From contig PUHO01000018.1 in NCBI GenBank assembly GCA_002995645.1, positions 1-64,000 on the forward strand: a stretch of DNA of 64,000 bases. Reading direction: 5' to 3'. Positions 53,200 to 61,738 of this stretch are shown one piece after another (position 1 is the stretch's first letter; the number at the start of each line of letters is the position of its first letter). Source of the stretch: SAR324 cluster bacterium. Lineage in GTDB: Bacteria; SAR324; XYD2-FULL-50-16; HCM1. The notes beneath the pieces are model-generated. The model saw only the letters and a list, made by a program, of their open reading frames with translations, had not been told where the DNA came from and did no database searches. The position numbers were made by a program, and so were the translations under genes.

Positions 53200-55680
53200 G
53201 TGCAATCACTAAAAAATATTTTATATCATACATATACAATTTTCATTAAACTAGCAAAACCTATTTGGAAACAAATAGACAAGTTTGTTAATTGGAAAAA
53301 AGTTTTTCTATGCGGTAGCTATATAGGCTTGCTAAGCGTAACTATTTTAACTGCCTATTTTTACTATTTAAGCCGCTCGCTTCCCCTTCTTAGCACAGTA
53401 GCCCAACCAAAATACGAACTCCCGTCTAACGTATACGATATACACGGTACTTTTGTAGAACAATTTTCTGTTAAAAAAAGAGTACTTGTTAAATATAACG
53501 ACGTTCCTCCGGTGATGATTGACGCCCTGTTGTCTATTGAAGACTCGCGCTTTTTTGATCACTTTGGCATTGATCCGATTCGTATTTTCAAAGCCGTAAT
53601 AGTAGACTTAATTCATATGTCTTTCGTGCAAGGTGCCAGCACGTTAACACAACAAACGGCAAAAATGTTTTTTCTTTCATCTGAAAAAAAGATAGTTCGT
53701 AAAATGAAAGAAGTGCTACTTGCCCTTAAAATGGAAAACGAACTTACAAAAAAACAAATACTAGAACTCTATTTAAACAAAACCTATTTTGGTAATAATG
53801 CATACGGCATAGAAGCGGCGGCGCAAACCTATTTTCATAAACATGCAAAAGATATTACCTTGCCTGAAGCCGCGTTATTAGCCGGCTTACCGCAAGCTCC
53901 TTCTCGGTGGGCTCCAACAAACAGTATGGAGAACGCAAAAAGAAGAAGAAATACAGTGTTAAAAACAATGTATAATAATGATAAAATCACAGAAGAACAG
54001 TATGAAAAAGCACGTGCTACACCGATTATATTAGCTCATACAAGTACGTCAAAAAAAGAAACTGCCTACTTTATTGAATACGTACGTCGTAAACTTATTA
54101 AACGATACGGCATGGACACCTTGTATAAAGGCGGTTTACGTATTTATACAACTATGGATTTGCCAAAACAAATTGAAGCAAGTCGCGCTTTAACAAGCGG
54201 TTTAGTGACCTATGACAGAAGACACGGCTACCGCAAGTTAGATCAAAATATATGGCGACAAACGGCAGAGCAAACAGGGATTCCTTTTTACTCTAGTAAT
54301 ACGGCGCAATATAAAAAGAAGTGGAATAGTTTATCAGAAGAAGACAAGGCAAAAATACAAAAAACTTACGTTACTATAGAGAACAAAATATTGCAACCAA
54401 ATCAATTTCTCTTGCAAAACGTGGTAACCGGTATTATAGAAAACATAAAGAAAAACGAACTAACCCTTGCACTTGGCGAATATAAAGCTAAGATTTATTT
54501 ACATACTTCTAAATGGGCGTCTAAAGCGGAATCATACCAACGATTAAGAGATTTTCACACGACTTTTCAAAGAGGCGACGTTGTGAAAGCCCAATTAATT
54601 GACTTTGATAATGAAACAGGGACTTTCCTTGCCATACTAGAACAGAAACCAAAAGTAAACGGTTCTATGTTTGTAATGAATCCGCATACTGGCGACGTAT
54701 TAGCCATTGTAGGCGGTTATGAATTCAAAGATAGTGAGTTTAACAGAGCAATACAAAGCTACCGTCAAACCGGTTCGGCGTTCAAGCCGTTTGTGTATGC
54801 CTATGCGTTTGATAATAACTATACTCGTATGACTTTGCTAGACAATACGCCTATAGTCTTTCATGAAACCAATTGGCGCCCGCAAAACTACGGGAAAAAA
54901 TTTAGTGGTCCTATGTTCTTAAAAGACGCGTTAGCATATAGTAAAAACTTGCCTACTATTCACCTAGCAATGCGACTTAAAATTAATAATCTCATATCGT
55001 ATGTGCATCAATTCGGCGTTACAAGCCATTTTCCACATGACTTAACGTTAAGCTTAGGAAGCGCTTCTATTTCCCTTGCTGAAATGGTGCATGCTTATAG
55101 TGTTTTTGATAATGCCGGAGCACAATATCCTTTACGTTATATCTTGAAAATTACCGATTCACAAGGTAAAGTACTTTGGAAAGCACCGGAGCTTGCAAGT
55201 AAGCAGATAATTGATCCGTCTACTAGTTTTCTAATTACAAGAACGCTAGAAGACGCAGTGCAACACGGAACAGGAAGAAGAGCAAGGAACTTATATCGCC
55301 CTAGTGCCGGAAAAACAGGAACAACAAATAATTTTACAGACGCCTGGTTTATTGGTTACACTCCTAACCTTGTTGCCGGCGTATACGTTGGCTTTGATAG
55401 CCAAATCCACACGCTAGGAAGAAACGAAGAAGGTTCGGTTGCCGCATTGCCAATATGGGTTAATTTCATGCAATCAGCAATAAAAACAATGCCTATACTT
55501 GCATTTACACAACCAAGCAACATTAAAGTAGTTCGTGTAGATAAAAAAACGGGATTATTACCTTGTGATACAGGTAAAAAAACAGTACTAGAATATTTCA
55601 AAGAAGGAACAGAGCCAACTGATTGCGCGAGCTTTGACGCGAATACAGACGACCTTGATAATAGCGAAGACGCTTTATAA
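53200..55680 (+). CDS. mrcA: Penicillin-binding protein 1A (class A, bifunctional)
   Basis: The 826-residue protein has a short cytoplasmic part, one membrane helix (about 35-58), a GT51 glycosyltransferase domain with catalytic E114 (SIEDSRFF) and GASTLTQQ, an intervening OB-like region, and a transpeptidase domain with S526-x-x-K529 (TGSAFK), the YSKN motif and K705-T-G. It polymerises and cross-links peptidoglycan. It starts with GTG at 53200. Length is normal for PBP1A. mnmA begins six bases after its stop. Confidence 0.94.
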   Translation: MQSLKNILYHTYTIFIKLAKPIWKQIDKFVNWKKVFLCGSYIGLLSVTILTAYFYYLSRSLPLLSTVAQPKYELPSNVYDIHGTFVEQFSVKKRVLVKYNDVPPVMIDALLSIEDSRFFDHFGIDPIRIFKAVIVDLIHMSFVQGASTLTQQTAKMFFLSSEKKIVRKMKEVLLALKMENELTKKQILELYLNKTYFGNNAYGIEAAAQTYFHKHAKDITLPEAALLAGLPQAPSRWAPTNSMENAKRRRNTVLKTMYNNDKITEEQYEKARATPIILAHTSTSKKETAYFIEYVRRKLIKRYGMDTLYKGGLRIYTTMDLPKQIEASRALTSGLVTYDRRHGYRKLDQNIWRQTAEQTGIPFYSSNTAQYKKKWNSLSEEDKAKIQKTYVTIENKILQPNQFLLQNVVTGIIENIKKNELTLALGEYKAKIYLHTSKWASKAESYQRLRDFHTTFQRGDVVKAQLIDFDNETGTFLAILEQKPKVNGSMFVMNPHTGDVLAIVGGYEFKDSEFNRAIQSYRQTGSAFKPFVYAYAFDNNYTRMTLLDNTPIVFHETNWRPQNYGKKFSGPMFLKDALAYSKNLPTIHLAMRLKINNLISYVHQFGVTSHFPHDLTLSLGSASISLAEMVHAYSVFDNAGAQYPLRYILKITDSQGKVLWKAPELASKQIIDPSTSFLITRTLEDAVQHGTGRRARNLYRPSAGKTGTTNNFTDAWFIGYTPNLVAGVYVGFDSQIHTLGRNEEGSVAALPIWVNFMQSAIKTMPILAFTQPSNIKVVRVDKKTGLLPCDTGKKTVLEYFKEGTEPTDCASFDANTDDLDNSEDAL

Positions 55681-55686
55681 AGAATT

Positions 55687-56757
55687 ATGAAGAAAAAAGA
55701 AACGGTAGTCGTTGCCATGAGTGGCGGCGTAGATAGTTCGGTTGTCGCCTCTTTGCTAGTAGAACAAGGCTATGAGGTTATCGGGATTATGCTTCGCCTT
55801 TGGACTGACGGCGATGCTTGCACTAATCGTTGTTGCACACCGGAAGCGGTTGCTGATGCAAAAAAAATCGCTTTTGCCTTGTCTATTCCTTTCTATGTAC
55901 TTGATTACCAAGATTATTTTTATAATAGCGTAGTAAACTATTTTTTAGATAGCTACGGACAGGGACAAACGCCGAATCCTTGTTTAATGTGTAATAAACA
56001 AGTACGCTTTGGACAACTTCGAAAAGAAGCAATCCAATTAGGAGCAACCTATTTAGCAAGCGGGCATTACGCTACGATTAAACAAGATCATAACGGCATT
56101 TTTTCTTTACATAAAGGTAAAGATAAGACAAAAGATCAAAGCTACGTTTTATATCAATTACAGCAAGAAGAACTACGATCTTTATTGTTTCCGCTTGGTA
56201 GTTGGGAAAAAACAAAAGTAAGGGCGTATGCAAAAGAAAAAGGATTAATTACCTATAAGAAGTCGGATAGTATGGATTTATGCTTTCTTGGGGACCAAGA
56301 CTACAGAACTGTACTAAAAAAAAGGCGTCCTGAAATTTTCATACATGGCAAAATAGAAGACACAAGCGGGAAAGTATTAGGCGAACATACCGGCTTGCCT
56401 AATTACACAATAGGACAAAGGAAAGGGCTAGGCATTAGTGCGAGCGAACCGTTATACGTCCAAAAACTAGACAGAGAAACAAATACTATTGTACTAGCAA
56501 CCGCAAAAGAAATGAAGCAAACTAGCTTTACTATTTCTCAATTGAACCTACATAAGCAGTATAAGCCAAATGAAGTGTATAAAGTACTCGTAAAGACGAG
56601 GTATACAGGCAAGGAAACGCCAGCCACATTACAACTAACACAAGACGGCAACAACGCTACTTTATTTGCAGAAGAAGGCTTCTTTGCCCCCACTTCGGGA
56701 CAAGCTGCCGTTTTTTATGAAGATACCCAGTTAACCGGCGGTGGGATTATTAACTAA
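55687..56757 (+). CDS. mnmA: tRNA-specific 2-thiouridylase MnmA
   Basis: The 356-residue enzyme thiolates U34 of tRNA-Lys, -Glu and -Gln (EC 2.8.1.13). The PP-loop is SGGVDSS at 12-18, the first redox cysteine pair is C99/C102 in NPCLMC, and the catalytic cysteine C199 lies in SMDLCFLG, the same number as in E. coli. It ends in TGGGIIN. The last ~90 bases are duplicated twice immediately downstream. Confidence 0.96.
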   Translation: MKKKETVVVAMSGGVDSSVVASLLVEQGYEVIGIMLRLWTDGDACTNRCCTPEAVADAKKIAFALSIPFYVLDYQDYFYNSVVNYFLDSYGQGQTPNPCLMCNKQVRFGQLRKEAIQLGATYLASGHYATIKQDHNGIFSLHKGKDKTKDQSYVLYQLQQEELRSLLFPLGSWEKTKVRAYAKEKGLITYKKSDSMDLCFLGDQDYRTVLKKRRPEIFIHGKIEDTSGKVLGEHTGLPNYTIGQRKGLGISASEPLYVQKLDRETNTIVLATAKEMKQTSFTISQLNLHKQYKPNEVYKVLVKTRYTGKETPATLQLTQDGNNATLFAEEGFFAPTSGQAAVFYEDTQLTGGGIIN

Positions 56758-56761
56758 CGCT

Positions 56762-56848
56762 GTAAGGCTTCTTCGCCCCCACTTCGGGACAAACCACCGT
56801 TTTTTATGAAAATACTCAGTTAACCGGTGGTGGGATTATTAACTAACG
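56762..56848 (+). pseudogene. First duplicated 3' end of mnmA
   Basis: ggcttcttcgcccccacttc, then gacaaaccaccgttttttat and ttaaccggtggtgggattat repeat the mnmA end (56677-56763) with a few substitutions and a small deletion. It has no start or ribosome-binding site. Confidence 0.85.
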
Positions 56849-56866
56849 GTCTTCTCTCAAAAGCCC

Positions 56867-57002
56867 CTACGCCACATTATAAATACGGCAACCACGCTAC
56901 TTTATTTGCAGAAGAAGGATTCTTTGCTCCCATTTCGGGACAAGCTGCCGTTTTTTATGAAAATACCCAGTTAACCGGTGGTGGAATTATTAACTAACGC
57001 TG
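56867..57002 (+). pseudogene. Second duplicated 3' end of mnmA
   Basis: A longer copy runs from about acgccacattataa to ggaattattaactaacgctg. It includes gctactttatttgcagaaga, so it covers about 45 codons with a small deletion near its start. With the first copy it fills the mnmA to beta-barrel gap. Both copies keep the TTAACTAACG end. Confidence 0.85.
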
Positions 57003-57003
57003 T

Positions 57004-57744
57004 TTAGAAGAACGCGCCAATACCTATGTTAAATTGATTCCATGTATGAGATCCACCTTCATATTTAAAGGGACTGTCATCGCTGTCTTTTGTAACAGCA
57101 TCAAAAACAGTATCAAGAATACCTCTAGAATAATTATAACTCACATTAGTTTTATAATACAAAGACCCCTTTATATTATATATGATACCTAAACTTAATT
57201 TAGCATCAAAACTAATCGGATCGGGTATATAGTCAAAAGCATTGTTATTGCCTTTTTGCGTATTAACATCAAAACCGATAGCCGGACTTAGAAACACATT
57301 GAATTTACGATTTATATTATAATGATACGCTATATTAAACAGTGATCGAAACTTATTAATATTAACAGTCAGAGTGCCTGGGCTATCTAAAACACCTGCT
57401 TTATTTGCCGTTCCCAAAAGAGAGGTAAGCGAGGTGTCATCTGCCGTTGTTTCAGTACCTATCGTTGTTTCTGTTAACTCAAAACTATTATAACCAAAGC
57501 TAAAGCCGAAAGAAAAACTTTTATTAATGTAATAACCTATTTCTGCATTTAAATTCAGGGGGTTCGTCTTCATTTCATCTTTTACACTTGATGTAATCAC
57601 CCCTGTAGAGTTAGTAGTAGTCTTTCCTACACTTAGCCCAATATTGCCTTCTATATAGCCTTTTGTCCTGCTATTAAAGGCAAAAAGAGTAGCCGGCATA
57701 AGTAACGCTAAAGCTAACGTAAAGAATAATATATATTTTTTCAT
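57004..57744 (-). CDS. Outer-membrane beta-barrel protein 1 of the array
   Basis: The 246-residue protein has a signal peptide (MKKYILFFTLALALLMPATLFA) and an eight-strand-type barrel with alternating strands (GYIEGNIGLSVG, EIGYYINKSFSFGFSFGYNSF, FNIAYHYNINRKFNVFLSPAIGF, LSLGIIYNIKGSLYYKTNVSYNY). It ends in aromatic FF, as outer-membrane barrels do. The family resembles Opa/LomR-type surface antigens. Variable loops lie between the strands (TETTIGTETTADDTSLTS). It is the last gene of the array in transcription order and lacks the array's hairpin terminator. Confidence 0.85.
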   Translation of the reverse strand: MKKYILFFTLALALLMPATLFAFNSRTKGYIEGNIGLSVGKTTTNSTGVITSSVKDEMKTNPLNLNAEIGYYINKSFSFGFSFGYNSFELTETTIGTETTADDTSLTSLLGTANKAGVLDSPGTLTVNINKFRSLFNIAYHYNINRKFNVFLSPAIGFDVNTQKGNNNAFDYIPDPISFDAKLSLGIIYNIKGSLYYKTNVSYNYSRGILDTVFDAVTKDSDDSPFKYEGGSHTWNQFNIGIGAFF

Positions 57745-57844
57745 TTTCTCCCTTTTAGTAAAATAACTTGGTTAAAATAACACTTTATACTTTATTTTGC
57801 AATAGGTTACATTATATAAATTGATCGTTTTTTACAAATACTAT

Positions 57845-58591
57845 TTAAAATCGCGTACCAACACCTACGTTAAATTGCGTCCACATATGAGATTTTCCTT
57901 CATATTTAAAGGTGCCATCGTCGTCTTCCGTAACACCATCAAGAAGAGTATCAAAAATACCCCTAGAATAATTATAACTCACATTAGTTTTACAATATAA
58001 AGAATCCTTTATATTATATATAATGCCTAAACTTAATTTAGCATCAAAACTAAACGGATCGGGTATATAGTTAAAAGTATTGTCTTTTTGCGTATTAACA
58101 TCAAAACCGATAGCCGGACTTACAAACGCATTGAATGCATTATTTATATTATAATGAAACGCTATATTAAAAAGTGATCGAAACTTGCTAATATTAACAG
58201 TCGGATTGCCTGAGATATCTAAATTTGCCTTTCCCAAAAGAGATGTAAGCGGGTTGTCATCTGTCATTGATAAGCTACCTATCATTGTTTCTGTCAACTT
58301 AAAACTATTATAACCAAAGCTAAAGCCTAAAGAAAAACTTTTATTAATATAATAACCTATTTCTGCATTTAAATTCAGTGGATTCGGCTTCATTTCATCT
58401 TTTATACTTTCACTTAGCCCAATATTGTCAGCTGTGGAACGTAAGCTAGTAGTAGTAGTAGTAGTAGTCTTTCCTACACTTAGCCCAATATTGCCTTCTA
58501 TATAGCCTTTTGCACTGTTATCAAATGCAAAAAGAGTAGCCGGCATAAGTAACGCTAAAGCTAACGTAAAGAATAATATATATTTTTTCAT
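57845..58591 (-). CDS. Outer-membrane beta-barrel protein 2 of the array
   Basis: The start at 58591 (MKKYILFFT) matches the paralogues and has GAGG upstream; an ATG five codons earlier is less likely, so 248 residues. It is most similar to protein 1, with the same strand sequences and different loops (KTTTTTTTSLRSTADNIGLS includes a run of threonines from a (gta)n-like repeat near 58450, a possible slippage site). Ends in TRF. The usual hairpin terminator is missing downstream. Confidence 0.85.
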   Translation of the reverse strand: MKKYILFFTLALALLMPATLFAFDNSAKGYIEGNIGLSVGKTTTTTTTSLRSTADNIGLSESIKDEMKPNPLNLNAEIGYYINKSFSLGFSFGYNSFKLTETMIGSLSMTDDNPLTSLLGKANLDISGNPTVNISKFRSLFNIAFHYNINNAFNAFVSPAIGFDVNTQKDNTFNYIPDPFSFDAKLSLGIIYNIKDSLYCKTNVSYNYSRGIFDTLLDGVTEDDDGTFKYEGKSHMWTQFNVGVGTRF

Positions 58592-58660
58592 TTTGCCTCT
58601 TTTCATAAATTAACTTAATTAAAGATAGCAGTTTAATACTTTATTGTGCAATAAAAAAAT

Positions 58661-58690
58661 AGATACCATGCTTTATATGCTATGATATCT
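58661..58690 (-). terminator. Array-type hairpin terminator after the decayed barrel gene
   Basis: agatatcata and the wobble-paired atggtatct arms (minus strand) around gcatataaagc are followed by a T-tract (58652-58659). One of six near-identical copies. Confidence 0.75.
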
Positions 58691-58734
58691 ATTTTGTATA
58701 AACTAGTTGTTTAATTTATATAAATAAGGAATAG

Positions 58735-59440
58735 TTAGAAACGCTTACCAAAACCAACGTCCAGTTGTGCCCACATAGGGGATTTTCCTTCATACTCAAA
58801 AGTATTAATACTATTTTCCCTTACTTATATTACTTTTACAATACACATTATCTTTTATATTATATATAGCACCTAAGCTAACTTGACTAGCTATATCTCT
58901 ATAAGCATCTTCATTATTACCTGTGTAATTTATAAAATTAACGTCAAAACCAACAGCCGGACTGACAAATAAATTGAATGCATTATTTATATTATAATGA
59001 TACCCCATATTAATAAGTGAACGAAGCTTTTTAATCTTAACTATTACAGTGCTTAGCTTCTCTATAATAACCGTTTCTGTCGGCGATCCTAAAAGGACTA
59101 TAGACGAATTGTTTTATTCTATCACACTGCCACCTGTTTCTTTTATCTCAAAGCTATTATAATCAAAACTAATCCCTAAAGAAAAACTTTTATTAATATA
59201 AAAACCTACTTCTGTGTTTAAATTCAGGGGATTCGTCTTCATTTTACCTGACTGACCTATTGCATAATATTCAAAACCTTCCTATATTTGAGGATATTTT
59301 TTCTCAATAATTGCGTTAATTTAAGCTTGTTCTGCTTTGAGCATCATTATATTTAAATTTGCATTATTATCAAAAGCAAAAAGAGTAGCCGGCATAAGTA
59401 ACAATAAAGCTAACGTAAAGAATAATATGTATTTTTTCAT
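58735..59440 (-). pseudogene. Decayed outer-membrane beta-barrel gene (mosaic of two paralogues)
   Basis: An intact signal-peptide start (minus, 59440: MKKYILFFTLALLLLMPATLFAF) runs into a stop after about 40 codons near 59322. Further on are frameshifts and a deletion of roughly 45 bp near 58822. The middle (AYRDIASQVSLGAIYNIKDN) matches the gene at 61739, but the last ~60 bases (agaaacgcttaccaaaacca) match the gene at 59584. So it is a dead copy with a recombined 3' end. It still has the upstream and terminator modules. Confidence 0.82.
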
Positions 59441-59509
59441 TTTGCCTCTTTTCATAAATTAACTTAATTAAAGATAACAGTTTAATACTTTATTGTGCAA
59501 TAAAAAAAT

Positions 59510-59539
59510 AGATACCATGCTTTATATGCCATGATATCT
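59510..59539 (-). terminator. Array-type hairpin terminator after beta-barrel gene 4
   Basis: The same agatatcatg/catggtatct stem as in the other spacers, here with a fully matched catg pairing, and a T-tract on the minus strand (59502-59508). Confidence 0.78.
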
Positions 59540-59583
59540 ATTTTGTATAAACTAGTTGTTTAATTTATATAAATAAGGAATAG

Positions 59584-60258
59584 TTAGAAACGCTTACCAA
59601 AACCAACATCCAGTTGTGCCCACATATGCCCGTTGCCGTTATAATCATAGTCAGCAGCAAGCGGACCGTCAAACATAGCAGTAGAATAATTATAATTAAC
59701 GTCAGCTTTTAAATATAAGTTATTCTTTAGATTGTATATACCGCCTAGCGTTAAGCTAGTCCCAAAAGTAAAAATTTTCGCTACGTCTGTAAAGTCATCT
59801 TCGTCTTTATCTGCTTTATAAGCAATAGAATTACCGCCAAAACCTATAGCCGGACTAGCAAAAAAACCGAGTTTATCGTTAATATTATAATGATACGCTA
59901 CGTTAATAAACGGGCTAAACTTCCTAATTGTTGCAATATCAGTTCCGGTGTCACTTCCGCTGTTTTGCGCTTCTCCTGTTCCGGATTGCCTTAAAGTAAA
60001 AGTAGTATAAGCAAGGCTAATCCCTAAAGAAACATTTTCATTTATATAAAATCCAACTTCAGTAGACCCGTTAACAGGTTTTGTTTTTATTTTAAATTTG
60101 AGTCGATTCGTCTTGCTAGTAGCAGTAGAAGAGCTTTCTCCTATACCAAAACCGGCACTCCCTTCAATATAGCCTTTTGTATTGGCATCAACTGCAAAAA
60201 GAGTAGACGGCATGATTAACAATAAAGCTAACGTAAAGAATAATATATGTTTTTTCAT
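59584..60258 (-). CDS. Outer-membrane beta-barrel protein 4 of the array
   Basis: At 224 residues it is the shortest intact member: signal peptide (ending STLFA), strands such as GYIEGSAGFGIG and EVGFYINENVSLGISLAYTTF, and C-terminal AQLDVGFGKRF. The loops differ completely from proteins 1 and 2 (SGTGEAQNSGSDTGTD), and the family motif FASPAIGFGGNSI is diverged. Exposed loops would vary antigenically or in binding, an inference from position. Confidence 0.85.
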   Translation of the reverse strand: MKKHILFFTLALLLIMPSTLFAVDANTKGYIEGSAGFGIGESSSTATSKTNRLKFKIKTKPVNGSTEVGFYINENVSLGISLAYTTFTLRQSGTGEAQNSGSDTGTDIATIRKFSPFINVAYHYNINDKLGFFASPAIGFGGNSIAYKADKDEDDFTDVAKIFTFGTSLTLGGIYNLKNNLYLKADVNYNYSTAMFDGPLAADYDYNGNGHMWAQLDVGFGKRF

Positions 60259-60360
60259 TTTGCCTCTTTTAGTAGATTAATGTATTAAAGATAGCACTTT
60301 ATAGTTTATTTTGCAATAGATTAAATTGTATTATAATAACTTTATTAATGATAAAAAAAT

Positions 60361-60390
60361 AGATACCATGCTTTATATGCTATGATATCT
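60361..60390 (-). terminator. Array-type hairpin terminator after beta-barrel gene 5
   Basis: Same stem-loop as at 58661, with a T-tract at 60353-60359 on the minus strand, just after the stop region of the gene at 60422. Confidence 0.78.
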
Positions 60391-60421
60391 ATTTATATAA
60401 ACTCATCGTTTTATGTTGTAA

Positions 60422-61522
60422 CTAGAAGAATCTACCAAAACCTTCGTCAAATTGAGCCCATAAATGTGATTTGGAATCATTACTACGCACAGGATTAGCA
60501 ATATTACCACTAAGAGTAGTTTTAATATACCAATTGTTTTTTATCTTAAATATAGCACCGAAACTTAATTTAGTATCAAAACTAAACGGATGCTCAATAG
60601 TGCTTTTTTTGGTATTAATATCAAAACCGATAGCCGGACTTATAAATACATTGAGCTTATCGTTTACATTATAATGATACGCCATATTAACAAGTAACGC
60701 TAAATAATCTTCTGCACTATACCCTCTATCACCTCTATAACCTAAACTACCTCCGAAAGAAAAACTGTCATTAATATAATAACCCATTGCCAAATTCAAA
60801 GCTAGGAGGAGATGGATTGAATTTTCCAAATTATAATTATTAATTATAGTTCTCAACTTATTATCAATATGATCCGGTATATCAGTACCACCTGGAGTAA
60901 AAAGAGTAATAGGATAAGTAGGAAAATCCGTCGGTGCTCCTAAAATAGGTTTGACAATATGAGAATCCGGATATTCGTGCAGCATATCCATAATACTTGA
61001 CGTCCCTTTGTCTATACCTCGCTTTTCCCTTATATCTTTATCTATACTTCGCTTTTTCCTGTTTGGGCGTTTTCTTTTGCGTATTGACGTCCCTCTGTCT
61101 GCACCCAGTATTGACGACTCTCTGCCTATACCCATATTGTATGTACGGTTGGGCGTTCCGATGCCTACTCCCACATTGAACTCAATATAAAATTTCGCTT
61201 TATTCTTAGCTTTTGCTTTGTCTTCGATTTTCACTTTTTGCTTTATTATCAGCTTTTGCCATGTCTGCGATTTATCATCAGCTTTTGTCTTGTCTTTGTC
61301 TTTCGCTTTATTATCAATTTTTGCCTTGTCTTTGTCTTTCACTTTGTCTTCGCTTTGCGCGCTACTCTTGCCTTGCAAGAAAGCGTTTAATCGCTTGTCT
61401 GTTTTTGCCTTGTCTTCGCTTTGCGCACTACTCTTGCCTTTTGCATTGGCATCAACTGCAAAAAGAGTAGACGGCATGATTAACAACAAAGCTAATGTAA
61501 AGAATAATATATGTTTTTTCAT
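60422..61522 (-). CDS. Outer-membrane beta-barrel protein 5 with a highly charged N-terminal insertion
   Basis: The 366-residue protein keeps the signal peptide and the barrel ends (FYIEFNVGVGIG; YHYNVNDKLNVFISPAIGFDINT; FDEGFGRFF). Between signal peptide and first strand it has about 85 residues of Lys/Asp/Ala-rich low complexity with internal repeats (GKSSAQSEDKAK twice, KDKDKAK). A second basic insert (RKRKRPNRKKRSIDKD) lies near 150. The insert could be a periplasmic or exposed charged tail. Expansion by slippage of the repetitive DNA is likely. Confidence 0.82.
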   Translation of the reverse strand: MKKHILFFTLALLLIMPSTLFAVDANAKGKSSAQSEDKAKTDKRLNAFLQGKSSAQSEDKVKDKDKAKIDNKAKDKDKTKADDKSQTWQKLIIKQKVKIEDKAKAKNKAKFYIEFNVGVGIGTPNRTYNMGIGRESSILGADRGTSIRKRKRPNRKKRSIDKDIREKRGIDKGTSSIMDMLHEYPDSHIVKPILGAPTDFPTYPITLFTPGGTDIPDHIDNKLRTIINNYNLENSIHLLLALNLAMGYYINDSFSFGGSLGYRGDRGYSAEDYLALLVNMAYHYNVNDKLNVFISPAIGFDINTKKSTIEHPFSFDTKLSFGAIFKIKNNWYIKTTLSGNIANPVRSNDSKSHLWAQFDEGFGRFF

Positions 61523-61670
61523 TTTATCTCCTGTAAATAAAATATGAAATCATAAAAACTATCTCCTATCTGTTAAATAAAAAATAGCTCGCTTCAATGT
61601 ATCATTTTATACTTTATTTTTGCAACAAGTTAAATTGTATCATAATAACTTTATTAACGATAAAAAAAAT

Positions 61671-61700
61671 AGATACCATGCTTTATATGCTATGATATCT
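61671..61700 (-). terminator. Array-type hairpin terminator after beta-barrel gene 6
   Basis: The conserved stem-loop with a T-tract (61662-61669) on the minus strand, 39 bp beyond the stop of the gene at 61739. Confidence 0.78.
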
Positions 61701-61738
61701 ATTTATATAAACTAATTATTTGATTTTACAAATACTAT

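Noticed and set aside
60997..61547. Several plus-strand ORFs rich in Leu/Cys/Ser opposite the charged barrel insertion
   Set aside because: They result from the low-complexity Lys/Asp codons on the minus strand; compositional artefacts.
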